DNA of 26,001 nt from DASRVA01 sp050732935 (GTDB lineage: Bacteria > Gemmatimonadota > Gemmatimonadetes > JACCXV01 > JAHWKZ01): NCBI GenBank assembly GCA_050732935.1, contig JBOHRW010000066.1, positions 1 through 26,001 of the forward strand, given 5' to 3'. Numbering within the stretch: the stretch's first letter is position 1; each line of letters opens with the position of its first letter. Both the position numbers and the translations under genes were made by a program. The notes under the pieces were generated by a model. That model was not told the DNA's origin. It ran no database searches and saw nothing but the letters and a program-made list of their open reading frames with translations. Below, one piece after another: positions 15,415 through 23,357 of this stretch.

Positions 15415-16563
15415 TTAATCCGCGAACAGTTCGTTGGCTATCACGATCTGCTGGATCTCGGACGTGCCCTCGTAGATCTCGGTGACCTTGGCATCCCGGA
15501 AATAGCGCTCGACCGGGTAGTCCTTCATGTAACCATATCCACCGTATACCTGGACCGCCTTGACGGCCGCCTCCATCGCCGCCCGGCTGGCGAGCAGCTT
15601 GGCCATTGCGGCCTCTTTCCGGGCCGGCTCACCGCGGTCCTGCCGCTCGGCCGCCGCGTGGGTGAGGGCCCGCGCGGCAGTCACCTTCGCCGCGACTTCG
15701 GCGATCATGAACCGGAGGCCCTGGAACTCCGCGATCGGCCGGTCGAAGGCCGTCCGCTCCTTCGCCCAGCCGATCGCGAGCTGGAGACACGCCTCGGCGA
15801 TCCCAAGGGCCTGCGCGGCGATCCCCAGCCGGCCGTGCTCCAGCGAGCCGAGCGCATAGCGGAGACCGTGCCCATCCTCGCCCAGCCGATGAGTGCTCGG
15901 GACCTCGAGGTCGTCGAACACGATCTCGGCCGTGTTGGAGGCCTTGAGCCCCATCTTCTCCTCGGTCTTGCCGACGGCGTAGCCCTCCCAGCCCGTCTCG
16001 ACCACGAACGCCGACACCCCTTCGGCGCCTTTCCCGCCCGTTCGCGCCATGGCCACCACGATATCGGCCGTGCCGCCGTTGGTGACCCAGGCCTTGGCGC
16101 CGTTCAGGACGTAGCGGTCGCCATCCCGCTCGGCGCGGCAGGAGAGCGCCGACGGGTCCGACCCCGCATCGTGCTCGGAGAGCGCGAACGCGCCCAGGAG
16201 CTTTCCTTCGGCCATCGGGCGCAGGTAGCGGTCTCGCAGATCGTCGGTCCCGTGCTCGAGGATCATCCGGCTGGGGAGCGAGTTGTGAACGCTCATCGAG
16301 ACCGCCATCGACGGGTCGACCTTCGCGATCTCCTCGAGCGCCATCAGGTACGTCACCGTGTCGAGACCGCTTCCGCCCCATTCCTCGGGGACCAGCATGC
16401 CCAGGAACCCTAGCCCACCCAGGGCGTTCACCTTGTCGCGAGGAAAATGGCCGGTCCGGTCCCACTCCTCGACGTGCGGGGCGAGCTCGGCGCGGGCGAA
16501 GTCGCGGGCGGTCCTGACGATCTCCTGCTGGATGTCGGTGAGAGGGCGGAGCTCGGTCACCAT
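15415..16563 (-). CDS. Acyl-CoA dehydrogenase (first copy)
   Basis: The 382-residue flavoprotein catalyses alpha,beta-dehydrogenation of acyl-CoA and passes electrons to ETF. The N-terminal helical domain is followed by ALSEHDAGSDPSAL and YVLNGAKAWVTNGG in the beta domain. The C-terminal FAD/CoA part ends in RDAKVTEIYEGTSEIQQIVI, where E365 is the likely catalytic base, as in short/medium-chain enzymes. I use ATG 16563 (MVTELRPL), with GAGGG eight bases upstream; the frame extends upstream but into the HBD gene. Last gene of the seven-gene acyl-CoA operon, ten bases after HBD. Chain-length preference is not readable from sequence alone. Confidence 0.93.
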   Translation of the reverse strand: MVTELRPLTDIQQEIVRTARDFARAELAPHVEEWDRTGHFPRDKVNALGGLGFLGMLVPEEWGGSGLDTVTYLMALEEIAKVDPSMAVSMSVHNSLPSRMILEHGTDDLRDRYLRPMAEGKLLGAFALSEHDAGSDPSALSCRAERDGDRYVLNGAKAWVTNGGTADIVVAMARTGGKGAEGVSAFVVETGWEGYAVGKTEEKMGLKASNTAEIVFDDLEVPSTHRLGEDGHGLRYALGSLEHGRLGIAAQALGIAEACLQLAIGWAKERTAFDRPIAEFQGLRFMIAEVAAKVTAARALTHAAAERQDRGEPARKEAAMAKLLASRAAMEAAVKAVQVYGGYGYMKDYPVERYFRDAKVTEIYEGTSEIQQIVIANELFAD

Positions 16564-16573
16564 GGGGACGCCC

Positions 16574-17425
16574 TCACTGGCTCTCCCGGTAGTCGTAGAA
16601 GCCGCGGCCGGTTTTGCGCCCCAGGCGACCGGCGATGACCATCTGCTTGAGGAGGGGGCAGGGACGGTACTTCGGGTCGCCGAGGCCGTCGTGGAGGACA
16701 TCGAGGATCGCGAGGCATACGTCGAGACCGATGAAGTCGGCCAGAGCGAGCGGCCCGATCGGGTGCGACAGCCCGAGCTTGGCCACCGTGTCGATCGCCT
16801 CCGGCTCGGCGACCCCCTCCATGACGGCGTAGATGGCCTCGTTGATCATCGGGAGGAGGATCCGGTTCGCGACGAAGCCAGGGAAGTCGTTCACGGTGAC
16901 CGGCGTCTTGCCGAGCGACTCGGCCAGCGCGACCACCGTGCCGTGTGTTTCGTCGGAGGTCTCGAGGCCGCGGATCACCTCGACCAGCTTCATGATCGGG
17001 ACGGGGTTCATGAAGTGCATGCCAATGATCTTGTCGGGACGGCCGGTCGCGGCGGCCAGGCGGGTGATCGGGATGGACGAGGTGTTTGAGGCGAGGATGG
17101 CGTCGGGATCGAGCAGCTCGTCCAGTGTCTCGAAGACCTCGACCTTGGCCGCCTCGTCCTCGACGATCGCCTCTACGACGATGTCGGCTCCGTCGGCGGC
17201 GCTGAGGTCACCGTGCGGATCGATCCGCCCCAACGCGGCGTCGGCTTCCTCGGCGGTGAGCACCTCCTTCTTTACCTGACGGTCCAGGTTCTTCCGGATC
17301 GAGGCCAAGCCCCGCTCGAGCGCTCCGGGCACGCTGTCGATCAGCGCCACCTCGTGGCCGTGCTGGGCGAAGACATGGGCGATCCCGTTCCCCATCGTGC
17401 CGGCGCCGACGACGGTCACCTTCAC
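16574..17425 (-). CDS. 3-hydroxybutyryl-CoA dehydrogenase
   Basis: The 283-residue NAD(P)-dependent dehydrogenase oxidises or reduces the 3-hydroxyacyl-CoA/3-oxoacyl-CoA pair. The Rossmann motif GAGTMG (7-12) is at the N-terminus, IVVEAIVED and SNTSSIPIT follow, and the catalytic H137 lies in GMHFMNPVP. The C-terminal domain has NDFPGFVANRILLP and GLSHPIGPLALADFIG. GTG 17425 overlaps the thiolase stop in GTGA. The longer open frame adds residues that belong to the thiolase tail. The compact single-domain form is typical of HBD/PaaH rather than FadB. Confidence 0.94.
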   Translation of the reverse strand: MKVTVVGAGTMGNGIAHVFAQHGHEVALIDSVPGALERGLASIRKNLDRQVKKEVLTAEEADAALGRIDPHGDLSAADGADIVVEAIVEDEAAKVEVFETLDELLDPDAILASNTSSIPITRLAAATGRPDKIIGMHFMNPVPIMKLVEVIRGLETSDETHGTVVALAESLGKTPVTVNDFPGFVANRILLPMINEAIYAVMEGVAEPEAIDTVAKLGLSHPIGPLALADFIGLDVCLAILDVLHDGLGDPKYRPCPLLKQMVIAGRLGRKTGRGFYDYRESQ

Positions 17426-18615
17426 AGCGCCTCGATCTCCATCGCGACGGCATTTCCTCCACCTAGACAAAGCGTTGCCAATCCAGTCGTTAGACCGCGG
17501 TCGTTCAACGCATAGGTGAGGGTCGTGAGGACGCGCGCACCGCTGGCTCCGATGGGGTGACCCAGGGCCACGGCGCCGCCGTGCACGTTGACCTTATCCC
17601 AGTCCCAGCCGAGCTCCTGGCCGTCGGCCAGGGCCTGGACGGCGAAGGCCTCGTTGGCCTCGATCAGCTCGTAGTCGTCGATCGACCGACCGGTCTTCTC
17701 CATGAGCTTCCGGACGGCGAAGACGGGGGCATAGAAGAGGAGCTTCGGCTCGGTGCCCGCCGAGGCGTAGTCGACGATCCGGGCCAACGGCTCGAGGCCG
17801 TGCTCCTCGGCGTACGCCTCGCTGGTCACGACCAGCGCGCTCGCCCCGTCGTTGAGCCCGGGGGCGTTCCCGGCCGTCACCGTCCCCTCCTTCGTGAAGG
17901 CGGGCTTCAGCTTCGCGAGGATCTCCAGGGTCGTGTCCTTCCGCGGGCACTCGTCCATTTCGACAATGGTGGTCCCCTTCCGGCTCTCGATCTCGACCGC
18001 GACGATCTCGTCGGCGAATTTGCCACTCTCGATCGCCTCGATCGCCTTCCGATGGCTCTCGAGCGAGAACTGGTCCTGCTCTTCGCGGCCGATCTTCGAC
18101 TTGTCCGCGGTCAGCTCGGCGTGCTTCCCCATGTGGACGCCCTCAAAGGCGCACCAGAGACCGTCCTTGATCATCGCGTCGACCAGCTTCTGGTCGCCGA
18201 ATTTCATCCCCTCTCGCGCACCCGGGACTAGATAGGGCGCGTTGGACATCGACTCCTGGCCACCCGCCACGACACACGCCTGATCCCCGGCGCGAATCGA
18301 CTGCGCGGCCAGCATGACCGCCTTGAGGCCCGACCCGCACACCTTGTTGATCGTCATCGCGGGAACCGTGTCCGGAACGCCGCCATAGTGGGCGGCCTGC
18401 CGGGCCGGCGCCTGGCCACTCCCCGCCTGGACGACCTGTCCCATCACGACCTCGTCGATGGTCTCGGGATCGATGCCGCTCCGCGAGACCGCCTCGCGGA
18501 CCACGATCGCCCCCAGATCGGGGGCCGTCTTTGGCGCCAGGGCGCCCAGGAACTTGCCGATGGGCGTGCGACAGGCGCTCGCGATGACCGCAGTCCGCTG
18601 GCCGTTCTCGCTCAT
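17422..18615 (-). CDS. Acetyl-CoA acetyltransferase (thiolase)
   Basis: The 397-residue thiolase condenses or cleaves acetyl-CoA/acetoacetyl-CoA. The nucleophile C93 is in KVCGSGLKAV. NEAF (321-324), H353 in GHPIGASG and C383 in CLGGGNAV complete the active site. ATG 18615 has AAAGGAGA eight bases upstream, the best ribosome site of the operon. An 87-base gap to the flavoprotein upstream contains a TCGATATCGA palindrome, so an internal promoter or operator is possible. The length is typical of biosynthetic/AtoB-type thiolases. Confidence 0.95.
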   Translation of the reverse strand: MSENGQRTAVIASACRTPIGKFLGALAPKTAPDLGAIVVREAVSRSGIDPETIDEVVMGQVVQAGSGQAPARQAAHYGGVPDTVPAMTINKVCGSGLKAVMLAAQSIRAGDQACVVAGGQESMSNAPYLVPGAREGMKFGDQKLVDAMIKDGLWCAFEGVHMGKHAELTADKSKIGREEQDQFSLESHRKAIEAIESGKFADEIVAVEIESRKGTTIVEMDECPRKDTTLEILAKLKPAFTKEGTVTAGNAPGLNDGASALVVTSEAYAEEHGLEPLARIVDYASAGTEPKLLFYAPVFAVRKLMEKTGRSIDDYELIEANEAFAVQALADGQELGWDWDKVNVHGGAVALGHPIGASGARVLTTLTYALNDRGLTTGLATLCLGGGNAVAMEIEAL

Positions 18616-18636
18616 GACGATGTCTCCTTTCGATGC

Positions 18637-18646
18637 TCGATATCGA
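18637..18646. repeat. TCGATATCGA palindrome upstream of thiolase
   Basis: A perfect ten-base palindrome lies 21 bases before the thiolase start, in the only sizeable gap inside the operon. ATCGA recurs just downstream on the minus strand. It may be an operator or chance. Confidence 0.25.
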
Positions 18647-18702
18647 TGAGAAACGCGATGCGTCCGCCGGGGGCGAGCCGCGGGCGCCAGACCATCGTCC
18701 GG

Positions 18703-19875
18703 TCAGGCGCTAGCGGCGCGGGGGCGCGGGAGCCAGCCTGTCAGCCACCGCCACCCGGCGCGCGCGAACTCGCGCTGGAGCCGTCGGCGCAGGGTGAGGT
18801 AGCTCTGGCGGCCCATGACCAGATCGGCCAGGACGGTGCGGATCTCCCCGCTCGCGCCGCCCAGCCGGATGACCCGCTCGATGAACGTCGGTCGATAGTA
18901 CAGGTGGACGAGCCGGCTCGCCTTTGCCAGCTCGTCGCCGAACTCGCCGCGCCATTCGGCGTCATAGCTCTCGGGACGACCGGCCGCCAGCGCGCGAGCC
19001 CACGCACGGGCGGACTTGAGCGCGTAGTAGATCCCCTCGCCGGTGATGGCGTCGACGAACCCGCCGGCGTCGCCCACCAGGGCCCAGTCGTGGCCGCCGC
19101 GGTCGACGGTCCAGCAGGCGGGGTCCGTGATCGTCGGGATGAACGCGCCGTACCCCTTGCCGCTGCCGGGATCGAGCGACGGGAAATAGGTCTCCAGGAG
19201 CTCGATCAGCTTGCGCCGCGTCTCCCGCCCCTGAGTGGTCTCGCCTTCGTCCGCTCCCCACAGGCAGAGACCGACCGACAGGTGGTCGGGACGCGGGAAG
19301 AACCAGAGATACCCGGCCGCGTCACGGAAGAACTTGGTCTCGATCCGGTCCAGCCGCGCGGGGATGAAGAGCCCGGCCGCGATCGAACAGCGATAGCCCG
19401 GGAAATCCGGAACGAGGACCTCCCGCGTCTTCCCGGCGGCCCCGTCGGCCCCGATCACCAGGTCGACCGCGGTCGACTCCCCCTGCGCTTCCAGCCGCCA
19501 GCCGCCGTTCTCGCGCTCGATGTGCTGGATCTTCCGGGGGACGCGCCGGGCCCCGGCCACCTCGGCTCGCCGGCGGACCTCCTCGTCGAAGTCGGCGCGG
19601 GCGAAGATCAGGGTCTCGTGCGGACAGTCGAACTCCAGCGACCGGTCCTCCGGGGACAGGAAGCGAAACCGGCTCACGCCCCGACCGCGCGCGGCGATCT
19701 CCCCGATCCACGGAAACTCGTCCTGGGCCTTGACCGTAACCCCCCCACCGCATGGCTTCTCCCACGGCGCCCGGTGGTCGAAGAAGGTGACGTCGTGACC
19801 CAGCCGGGCCGCCTGCCAGGCGGCATAGGCGCCAGCGGGACCGGCTCCGACGACCCCGATCCTCAGGCGCTCCAC
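18703..19875 (-). CDS. Geranylgeranyl-reductase family FAD-dependent oxidoreductase
   Basis: The 390-residue flavoprotein has an N-terminal dinucleotide motif GAGPAG (10-15) and PCGGGVTVKA (41-50), the family's conserved cysteine loop. A second FAD contact is GDAGGFVDAITGEGIYYAL (268-286). Relatives reduce isoprenoid double bonds (menaquinone or archaeal-type lipids) or oxidise other substrates, so the substrate is not determined. It starts at GTG 19875, overlapping the MBL stop by 13 bases. Placement in a fatty/acyl-CoA operon suggests lipid or quinone-linked redox chemistry, which is inference. Confidence 0.85.
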   Translation of the reverse strand: MERLRIGVVGAGPAGAYAAWQAARLGHDVTFFDHRAPWEKPCGGGVTVKAQDEFPWIGEIAARGRGVSRFRFLSPEDRSLEFDCPHETLIFARADFDEEVRRRAEVAGARRVPRKIQHIERENGGWRLEAQGESTAVDLVIGADGAAGKTREVLVPDFPGYRCSIAAGLFIPARLDRIETKFFRDAAGYLWFFPRPDHLSVGLCLWGADEGETTQGRETRRKLIELLETYFPSLDPGSGKGYGAFIPTITDPACWTVDRGGHDWALVGDAGGFVDAITGEGIYYALKSARAWARALAAGRPESYDAEWRGEFGDELAKASRLVHLYYRPTFIERVIRLGGASGEIRTVLADLVMGRQSYLTLRRRLQREFARAGWRWLTGWLPRPRAASA

Positions 19876-20759
19876 GGATCACGCTCCGGGTCGGGTCTCG
19901 GCCGGCCGCGGTGGTCCAGAGCCAGATAGCAGAGCGGCGTGTCGGCGTCGTGGACGAAGGCGCAGAGCCACTCCTCTTCGACCGCGCGTGGAAGCAGCAG
20001 CTGCTTGGTCTCGAGCGTCGTCACCGGATACAGATCGTACGCCATGATCCACGGGTACAGGAGGTGGTGCGTCGTGGGGACCAGATCGCCCAGGAAGACG
20101 ACCTTCCTCCCATCGCCGTCATCGACGGCGATCGAGCAGTGGTGCTCGGTGTGGCCGGGGGTAACGAGGACGGTGATCGCGCCGGCGATCGTCGCGCCGT
20201 TCTCCATCCACTTCACGCGACCGGCTTCGACGAGCGGAAGGAAGTCGTGCTCGTTGTAGGAAGCCTGGTTCCGAGCGTGAGAGCCGATCGCCTCCTCGTA
20301 CTCGCCACGGTGGATATGGTACGTGGCCTCGGGAAACGTCGGAACGATCCGCTCGCCATCCCGCCGCGTGGCGCCGCCGGCATGATCGAAGTGGAGATGC
20401 GTCAGGATCACCCGGTCGATCGTCTCGACCGGCGCCCCCGCCTCGGCCAGGCGCGCCGGGAGACCTCCGTCCCGATCGAGGCCGTACATGTCGGCGAACT
20501 TCTCGTTCTCCTTGCCGCCCGAGCCGACTTCGATGACAGTCCGACCTTCCGGACCCTCGACGAGGAGGGAGTTCATGGCGAGACGGATTCGGTTCCGAGC
20601 GTCGGCGGGAAGCTTCTTCTCCCAGAGGACCTTCGGCACGACGCCGAACATGGCGCCGCCGTCCAGCCGCATGAGGCCGTCGGAGAGGACGGTCACCGTG
20701 CGCTCGCCCCACCTGAGCGCTGGCCAGGTGAGCTTCGGCGCTGTATCGACGTCCCTCAC
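19863..20759 (-). CDS. MBL-fold metallohydrolase
   Basis: The 298-residue enzyme has the complete metal site: HLHFDH (121-126), H203 in PGHTEHHC, D225 in LGDLVPTTHH and H270 in FVHDADTPL. Two metal ions are expected. The overall look resembles lactonase/'quorum-quenching'-type and SoxH-like MBL proteins, but no substrate can be named. I use GTG 20759, which overlaps the acyl-CoA dehydrogenase stop in GTGA; the frame continues upstream without family similarity. It may act as a thioesterase or lactonase on an acyl intermediate in the pathway; this is only context. Confidence 0.88.
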   Translation of the reverse strand: MRDVDTAPKLTWPALRWGERTVTVLSDGLMRLDGGAMFGVVPKVLWEKKLPADARNRIRLAMNSLLVEGPEGRTVIEVGSGGKENEKFADMYGLDRDGGLPARLAEAGAPVETIDRVILTHLHFDHAGGATRRDGERIVPTFPEATYHIHRGEYEEAIGSHARNQASYNEHDFLPLVEAGRVKWMENGATIAGAITVLVTPGHTEHHCSIAVDDGDGRKVVFLGDLVPTTHHLLYPWIMAYDLYPVTTLETKQLLLPRAVEEEWLCAFVHDADTPLCYLALDHRGRPRPDPERDPWSA

Positions 20760-21910
20760 GAGACAGCTACCTCCTCCAGGATCTCCCGCGCGATCACGAT
20801 GCGCTGGATCTCGCTCGTCCCCTCCCCGATCTCGGTGATCTTGGCGTCCCGCATCATCCGCTCGACCGGATAATCGTGCGTGTAGCCGTTCCCGCCGTGG
20901 ATCTGGACCGCTTCGATCGTCGTCCGCATGGCCAGCTCGGAGCAGAAGAGCTTGGCCTGGGCGGCCTCCAGCCGGTATGGCTTCCCGGCGTCCTTGAGGC
21001 GCGCGGCGTGGTACGTGAGATGCCGCCCCGCCTCGATCCCGGTCGACATGTCGGCCAGCTTGAAGCGCGTGGCCTGGAACTCGGCGATCACCTTTCCGAA
21101 CTGCCGGCGCTCCAGCGCGTACTCCCGGGCCGCCTCGAAAGCGCCCTCGGCGATCCCCAGCGCATGCGCGGCAATCCCGATCCGCCCGCCGCTCAGCGTG
21201 TGGAGGCACTGCTTGAAGCCCTTTCCCACTTCACCCAGCAGGTTCTCCACGGGGACGTCGACCTCCTCCAGGATCAGCTCCCGGGTATCACTCGCCCGCC
21301 AGCCCAGCTTGTCCTCCTTCTTCCCCGACCGGACGCCCTCCCACCCGCGCTCGACGATGAAGGTCGAGATCCCGCGCGCGCCGGCCTCCGGATCGGTCAT
21401 CGCGGCCACTACGAAGGTCTCCGCCACGCCGGCGTTGGTGATGAAGACCTTGGTGCCGTTCAGGACCCACCCGTCACCATCCCGCACGGCGGTCGTGCTC
21501 ATGTTGGCGGCATCCGAGCCCGAGGTCGCCTCGGTCAACCCGAAGGCGCCCAGCGAATCGCCGCTCACGAGCGGCGTCAGGTAGCGCTCCTTCTGCTCCG
21601 CCGTGCCAAAGTCGTGGATCGGCGAGGCGCAGAGCGAGGTATGGGCGCCGACGGTGATGGAGTGGGAGGCGTCGACCCTGGCCAGCTCCTCGACGACCAG
21701 GACCAGGCTCAGCGTATCGGCGCCGGCTCCGCCGTACTCCTCGGGGAACGGAATCCCGAACAAGCCCAGCTCCGCCATCTCGCGGACGGTGTCCTTCGGG
21801 AACTCGCCCGACTCGTCGTGCTCACGGGCGATCGGCGCGATCCGGTCGCGGGCGAACTCGCGGACAGTGTCACGGAGAAGGCGCTGCTCGGGGGTAAGGT
21901 CGATGCTCAC
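20756..21910 (-). CDS. Acyl-CoA dehydrogenase (second copy)
   Basis: The 384-residue ACAD has FGLTEATSGSDAANMSTTAV and WVLNGTKVFITNAG in the beta domain. The C-terminal RDAKITEIGEGTSEIQRIVI places the catalytic glutamate at E363. The glycine before EGTSE differs from the tyrosine of the first copy, so the substrate pockets probably differ. It starts at GTG 21910, overlapping the B12-subunit stop (GTGA); the longer open frame is the shadow of that gene. Second gene of the operon. Confidence 0.93.
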   Translation of the reverse strand: MSIDLTPEQRLLRDTVREFARDRIAPIAREHDESGEFPKDTVREMAELGLFGIPFPEEYGGAGADTLSLVLVVEELARVDASHSITVGAHTSLCASPIHDFGTAEQKERYLTPLVSGDSLGAFGLTEATSGSDAANMSTTAVRDGDGWVLNGTKVFITNAGVAETFVVAAMTDPEAGARGISTFIVERGWEGVRSGKKEDKLGWRASDTRELILEEVDVPVENLLGEVGKGFKQCLHTLSGGRIGIAAHALGIAEGAFEAAREYALERRQFGKVIAEFQATRFKLADMSTGIEAGRHLTYHAARLKDAGKPYRLEAAQAKLFCSELAMRTTIEAVQIHGGNGYTHDYPVERMMRDAKITEIGEGTSEIQRIVIAREILEEVAVS

Positions 21911-22326
21911 GACATCCGCGCCGCCCGGTGCTCCTCCCTCCACCCACGGATGTAGTCGACGATGTCCTGGGTCCGGGTGCCGGGGCCGAACAGGCGGCCG
22001 GACCCCATCCCGTGAAGCTCGGCCATGTCGTCCTTGGAGATGATCCCACCGCCGGTCAGGAGCACGTCGTCGAGGCCGTTCTCCCGCATAAGCTCGAGGA
22101 TCCGCGGGAAGAGCGTCATATGGGCGCCCGAAAGGATCGAGAGCGCGATCACGTCGACGTCCTCCTGGAGCGCGGTCTCGACGATCCGTTCGGGCGTCTG
22201 ATGAAGCCCGGTGTAGATGACCTCCATGCCCGCGTCGCGGAGGGCCGCCGCCACCACCTTGGCCCCGCGGTCGTGGCCGTCCAAGCCCGGCTTCCCCACC
22301 AGCACGCGGATCTTGGGCTCGTCCAT
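21907..22326 (-). CDS. Cobalamin (B12)-binding subunit, methylmalonyl-CoA mutase C-terminal type
   Basis: The 139-residue stand-alone B12 domain has the D-x-H-x2-G motif at 16-21 (DGHDRG, with H18 the lower cobalt ligand), SILSG at 63-67 and GGG at 92-94. It corresponds to the C-terminal part of acyl-CoA mutases such as methylmalonyl- or isobutyryl-CoA mutase. ATG 22326 has GGGAGGAG immediately upstream; an in-frame ATG 22347 is less likely. No catalytic TIM-barrel subunit is present in the window, so its partner must lie elsewhere. It is the first gene of the acyl-CoA operon and sits next to the AbiE cassette. Confidence 0.92.
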   Translation of the reverse strand: MDEPKIRVLVGKPGLDGHDRGAKVVAAALRDAGMEVIYTGLHQTPERIVETALQEDVDVIALSILSGAHMTLFPRILELMRENGLDDVLLTGGGIISKDDMAELHGMGSGRLFGPGTRTQDIVDYIRGWREEHRAARMS

Positions 22327-22472
22327 CGCTCCTCCCTTCTCGACCACCGATACTCGCTATCGCAAATTCCCCAAGCACACCCTCGCTAGACCGGCTAGGA
22401 ATCTACCCCTGATCGACGAGACTGTCCGGGAGAATCTTCGAGCCATTCACCGAATCCGATCGTCCACGAAAC
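22327..22472. promoter_or_regulatory. Intergenic control region of the acyl-CoA operon
   Basis: This 146-base gap must hold the promoter of the operon (minus strand). A short inverted repeat CGATA/TATCG (22348-22362, five-base spacer) lies 22 bases before the B12-subunit start. No convincing -35/-10 pair is visible. The downstream end of the abiEii gene has no clear terminator here. Confidence 0.35.
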
Positions 22473-23357
22473 TCATTCGTTGCGAGTGTTCGAAAGCTGC
22501 TCGATCGCCTCGGACACTCCGCCTGCATCCCTCGGATCACATCGGGCCCAGCGTACCTCGTCTTCGACTAGGTGGCTTAAAAAACGAAAGCGCCTTCCGA
22601 CCGCCTCCAGCCACTCCTCGATACGGAGCTCACCCGCTAGCAACCCGATATCCTCGGGAAGAAAATCACTGGCATCCCTATTGAAGAGATCTCGCTCGGG
22701 GTTGAACGGCCGGCTTCCCAGATCCTCTTCGACGACATCCACGTACACCTTCAGGTACGTCAGCCGTCGCACGAGTTCCTCGTCGAAGGCTCCCGGATGA
22801 GCAAACCAGTTCAGGTCATACAGGTCTCGCGCTAAAACCCTGCGTCTGAACGCGGCCAACTTTTCGGCCAATGTTTCTTCGAACGCCATCACGGGAACAG
22901 GAACCTGGGTGAATTCGTAGCCACGATGGACCGGAAAGTCGACGGGCAGCATGATCTCTGGCCGAAGCCAAGGGTCACGCGGTGAGACTTCCAGCAAGGC
23001 ATCGACTCCCGGACTCCCCAATGGAGTCGTGATCGACAACTTTGCCCTCCTCCCCGGCGTGACTGCAACGGTTTGAAACTCGACCTCGAACAACTCCGCC
23101 CCATCGAGAGCCTCCAGCGCCATCTGGCCCAGAGCCGGGTCGGAACACGAGAAGTCAAGATCAGTAGAGAATCGCCCCAGGTTGCCGGCTCGATACTTCC
23201 GGAGCGCTGTGCCACCCCTGAAAGTGAGACCAAGTTCGAAGAGTCCGGTATCCGAGAGAATCTTCAGAGCATAGTCCTGAGCCACGTCCAGGAGGGCATA
23301 ATCACGGCCGCCACTGCGTCCTCGATAGTGACGCGCCAGGTAGCCCTCGGTGATCAG
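22473..23357 (-). CDS. abiEii: AbiEii toxin: nucleotidyltransferase (type IV toxin-antitoxin)
   Basis: About 294 residues with the nucleotidyltransferase fold of AbiEii/AbiGii toxins: GGTALRKY (48-55) and RFSTDLDFS (62-70, with D66 and D68 metal-binding), then EKLAAF (165-170) and RDLYDL (177-182). Related toxins add nucleotides to tRNA; this target is not shown. I place the start at CTG 23357 (LITEGYLARH, matching family starts). It forms CTGA with the antitoxin stop, and GGGAG lies four bases upstream. The only canonical in-frame upstream start is GTG 23447, without a ribosome site, adding 30 residues unlike the family. Sequence is more AT-rich than the flanking operon. Confidence 0.88.
   Translation of the reverse strand: MITEGYLARHYRGRSGGRDYALLDVAQDYALKILSDTGLFELGLTFRGGTALRKYRAGNLGRFSTDLDFSCSDPALGQMALEALDGAELFEVEFQTVAVTPGRRAKLSITTPLGSPGVDALLEVSPRDPWLRPEIMLPVDFPVHRGYEFTQVPVPVMAFEETLAEKLAAFRRRVLARDLYDLNWFAHPGAFDEELVRRLTYLKVYVDVVEEDLGSRPFNPERDLFNRDASDFLPEDIGLLAGELRIEEWLEAVGRRFRFLSHLVEDEVRWARCDPRDAGGVSEAIEQLSNTRNE

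Noticed and set aside
18388..19929. 513-codon plus-strand open frame opposite the flavoprotein and thiolase
   Set aside because: Antisense to two well-supported genes; no recognisable domain and no ribosome site.
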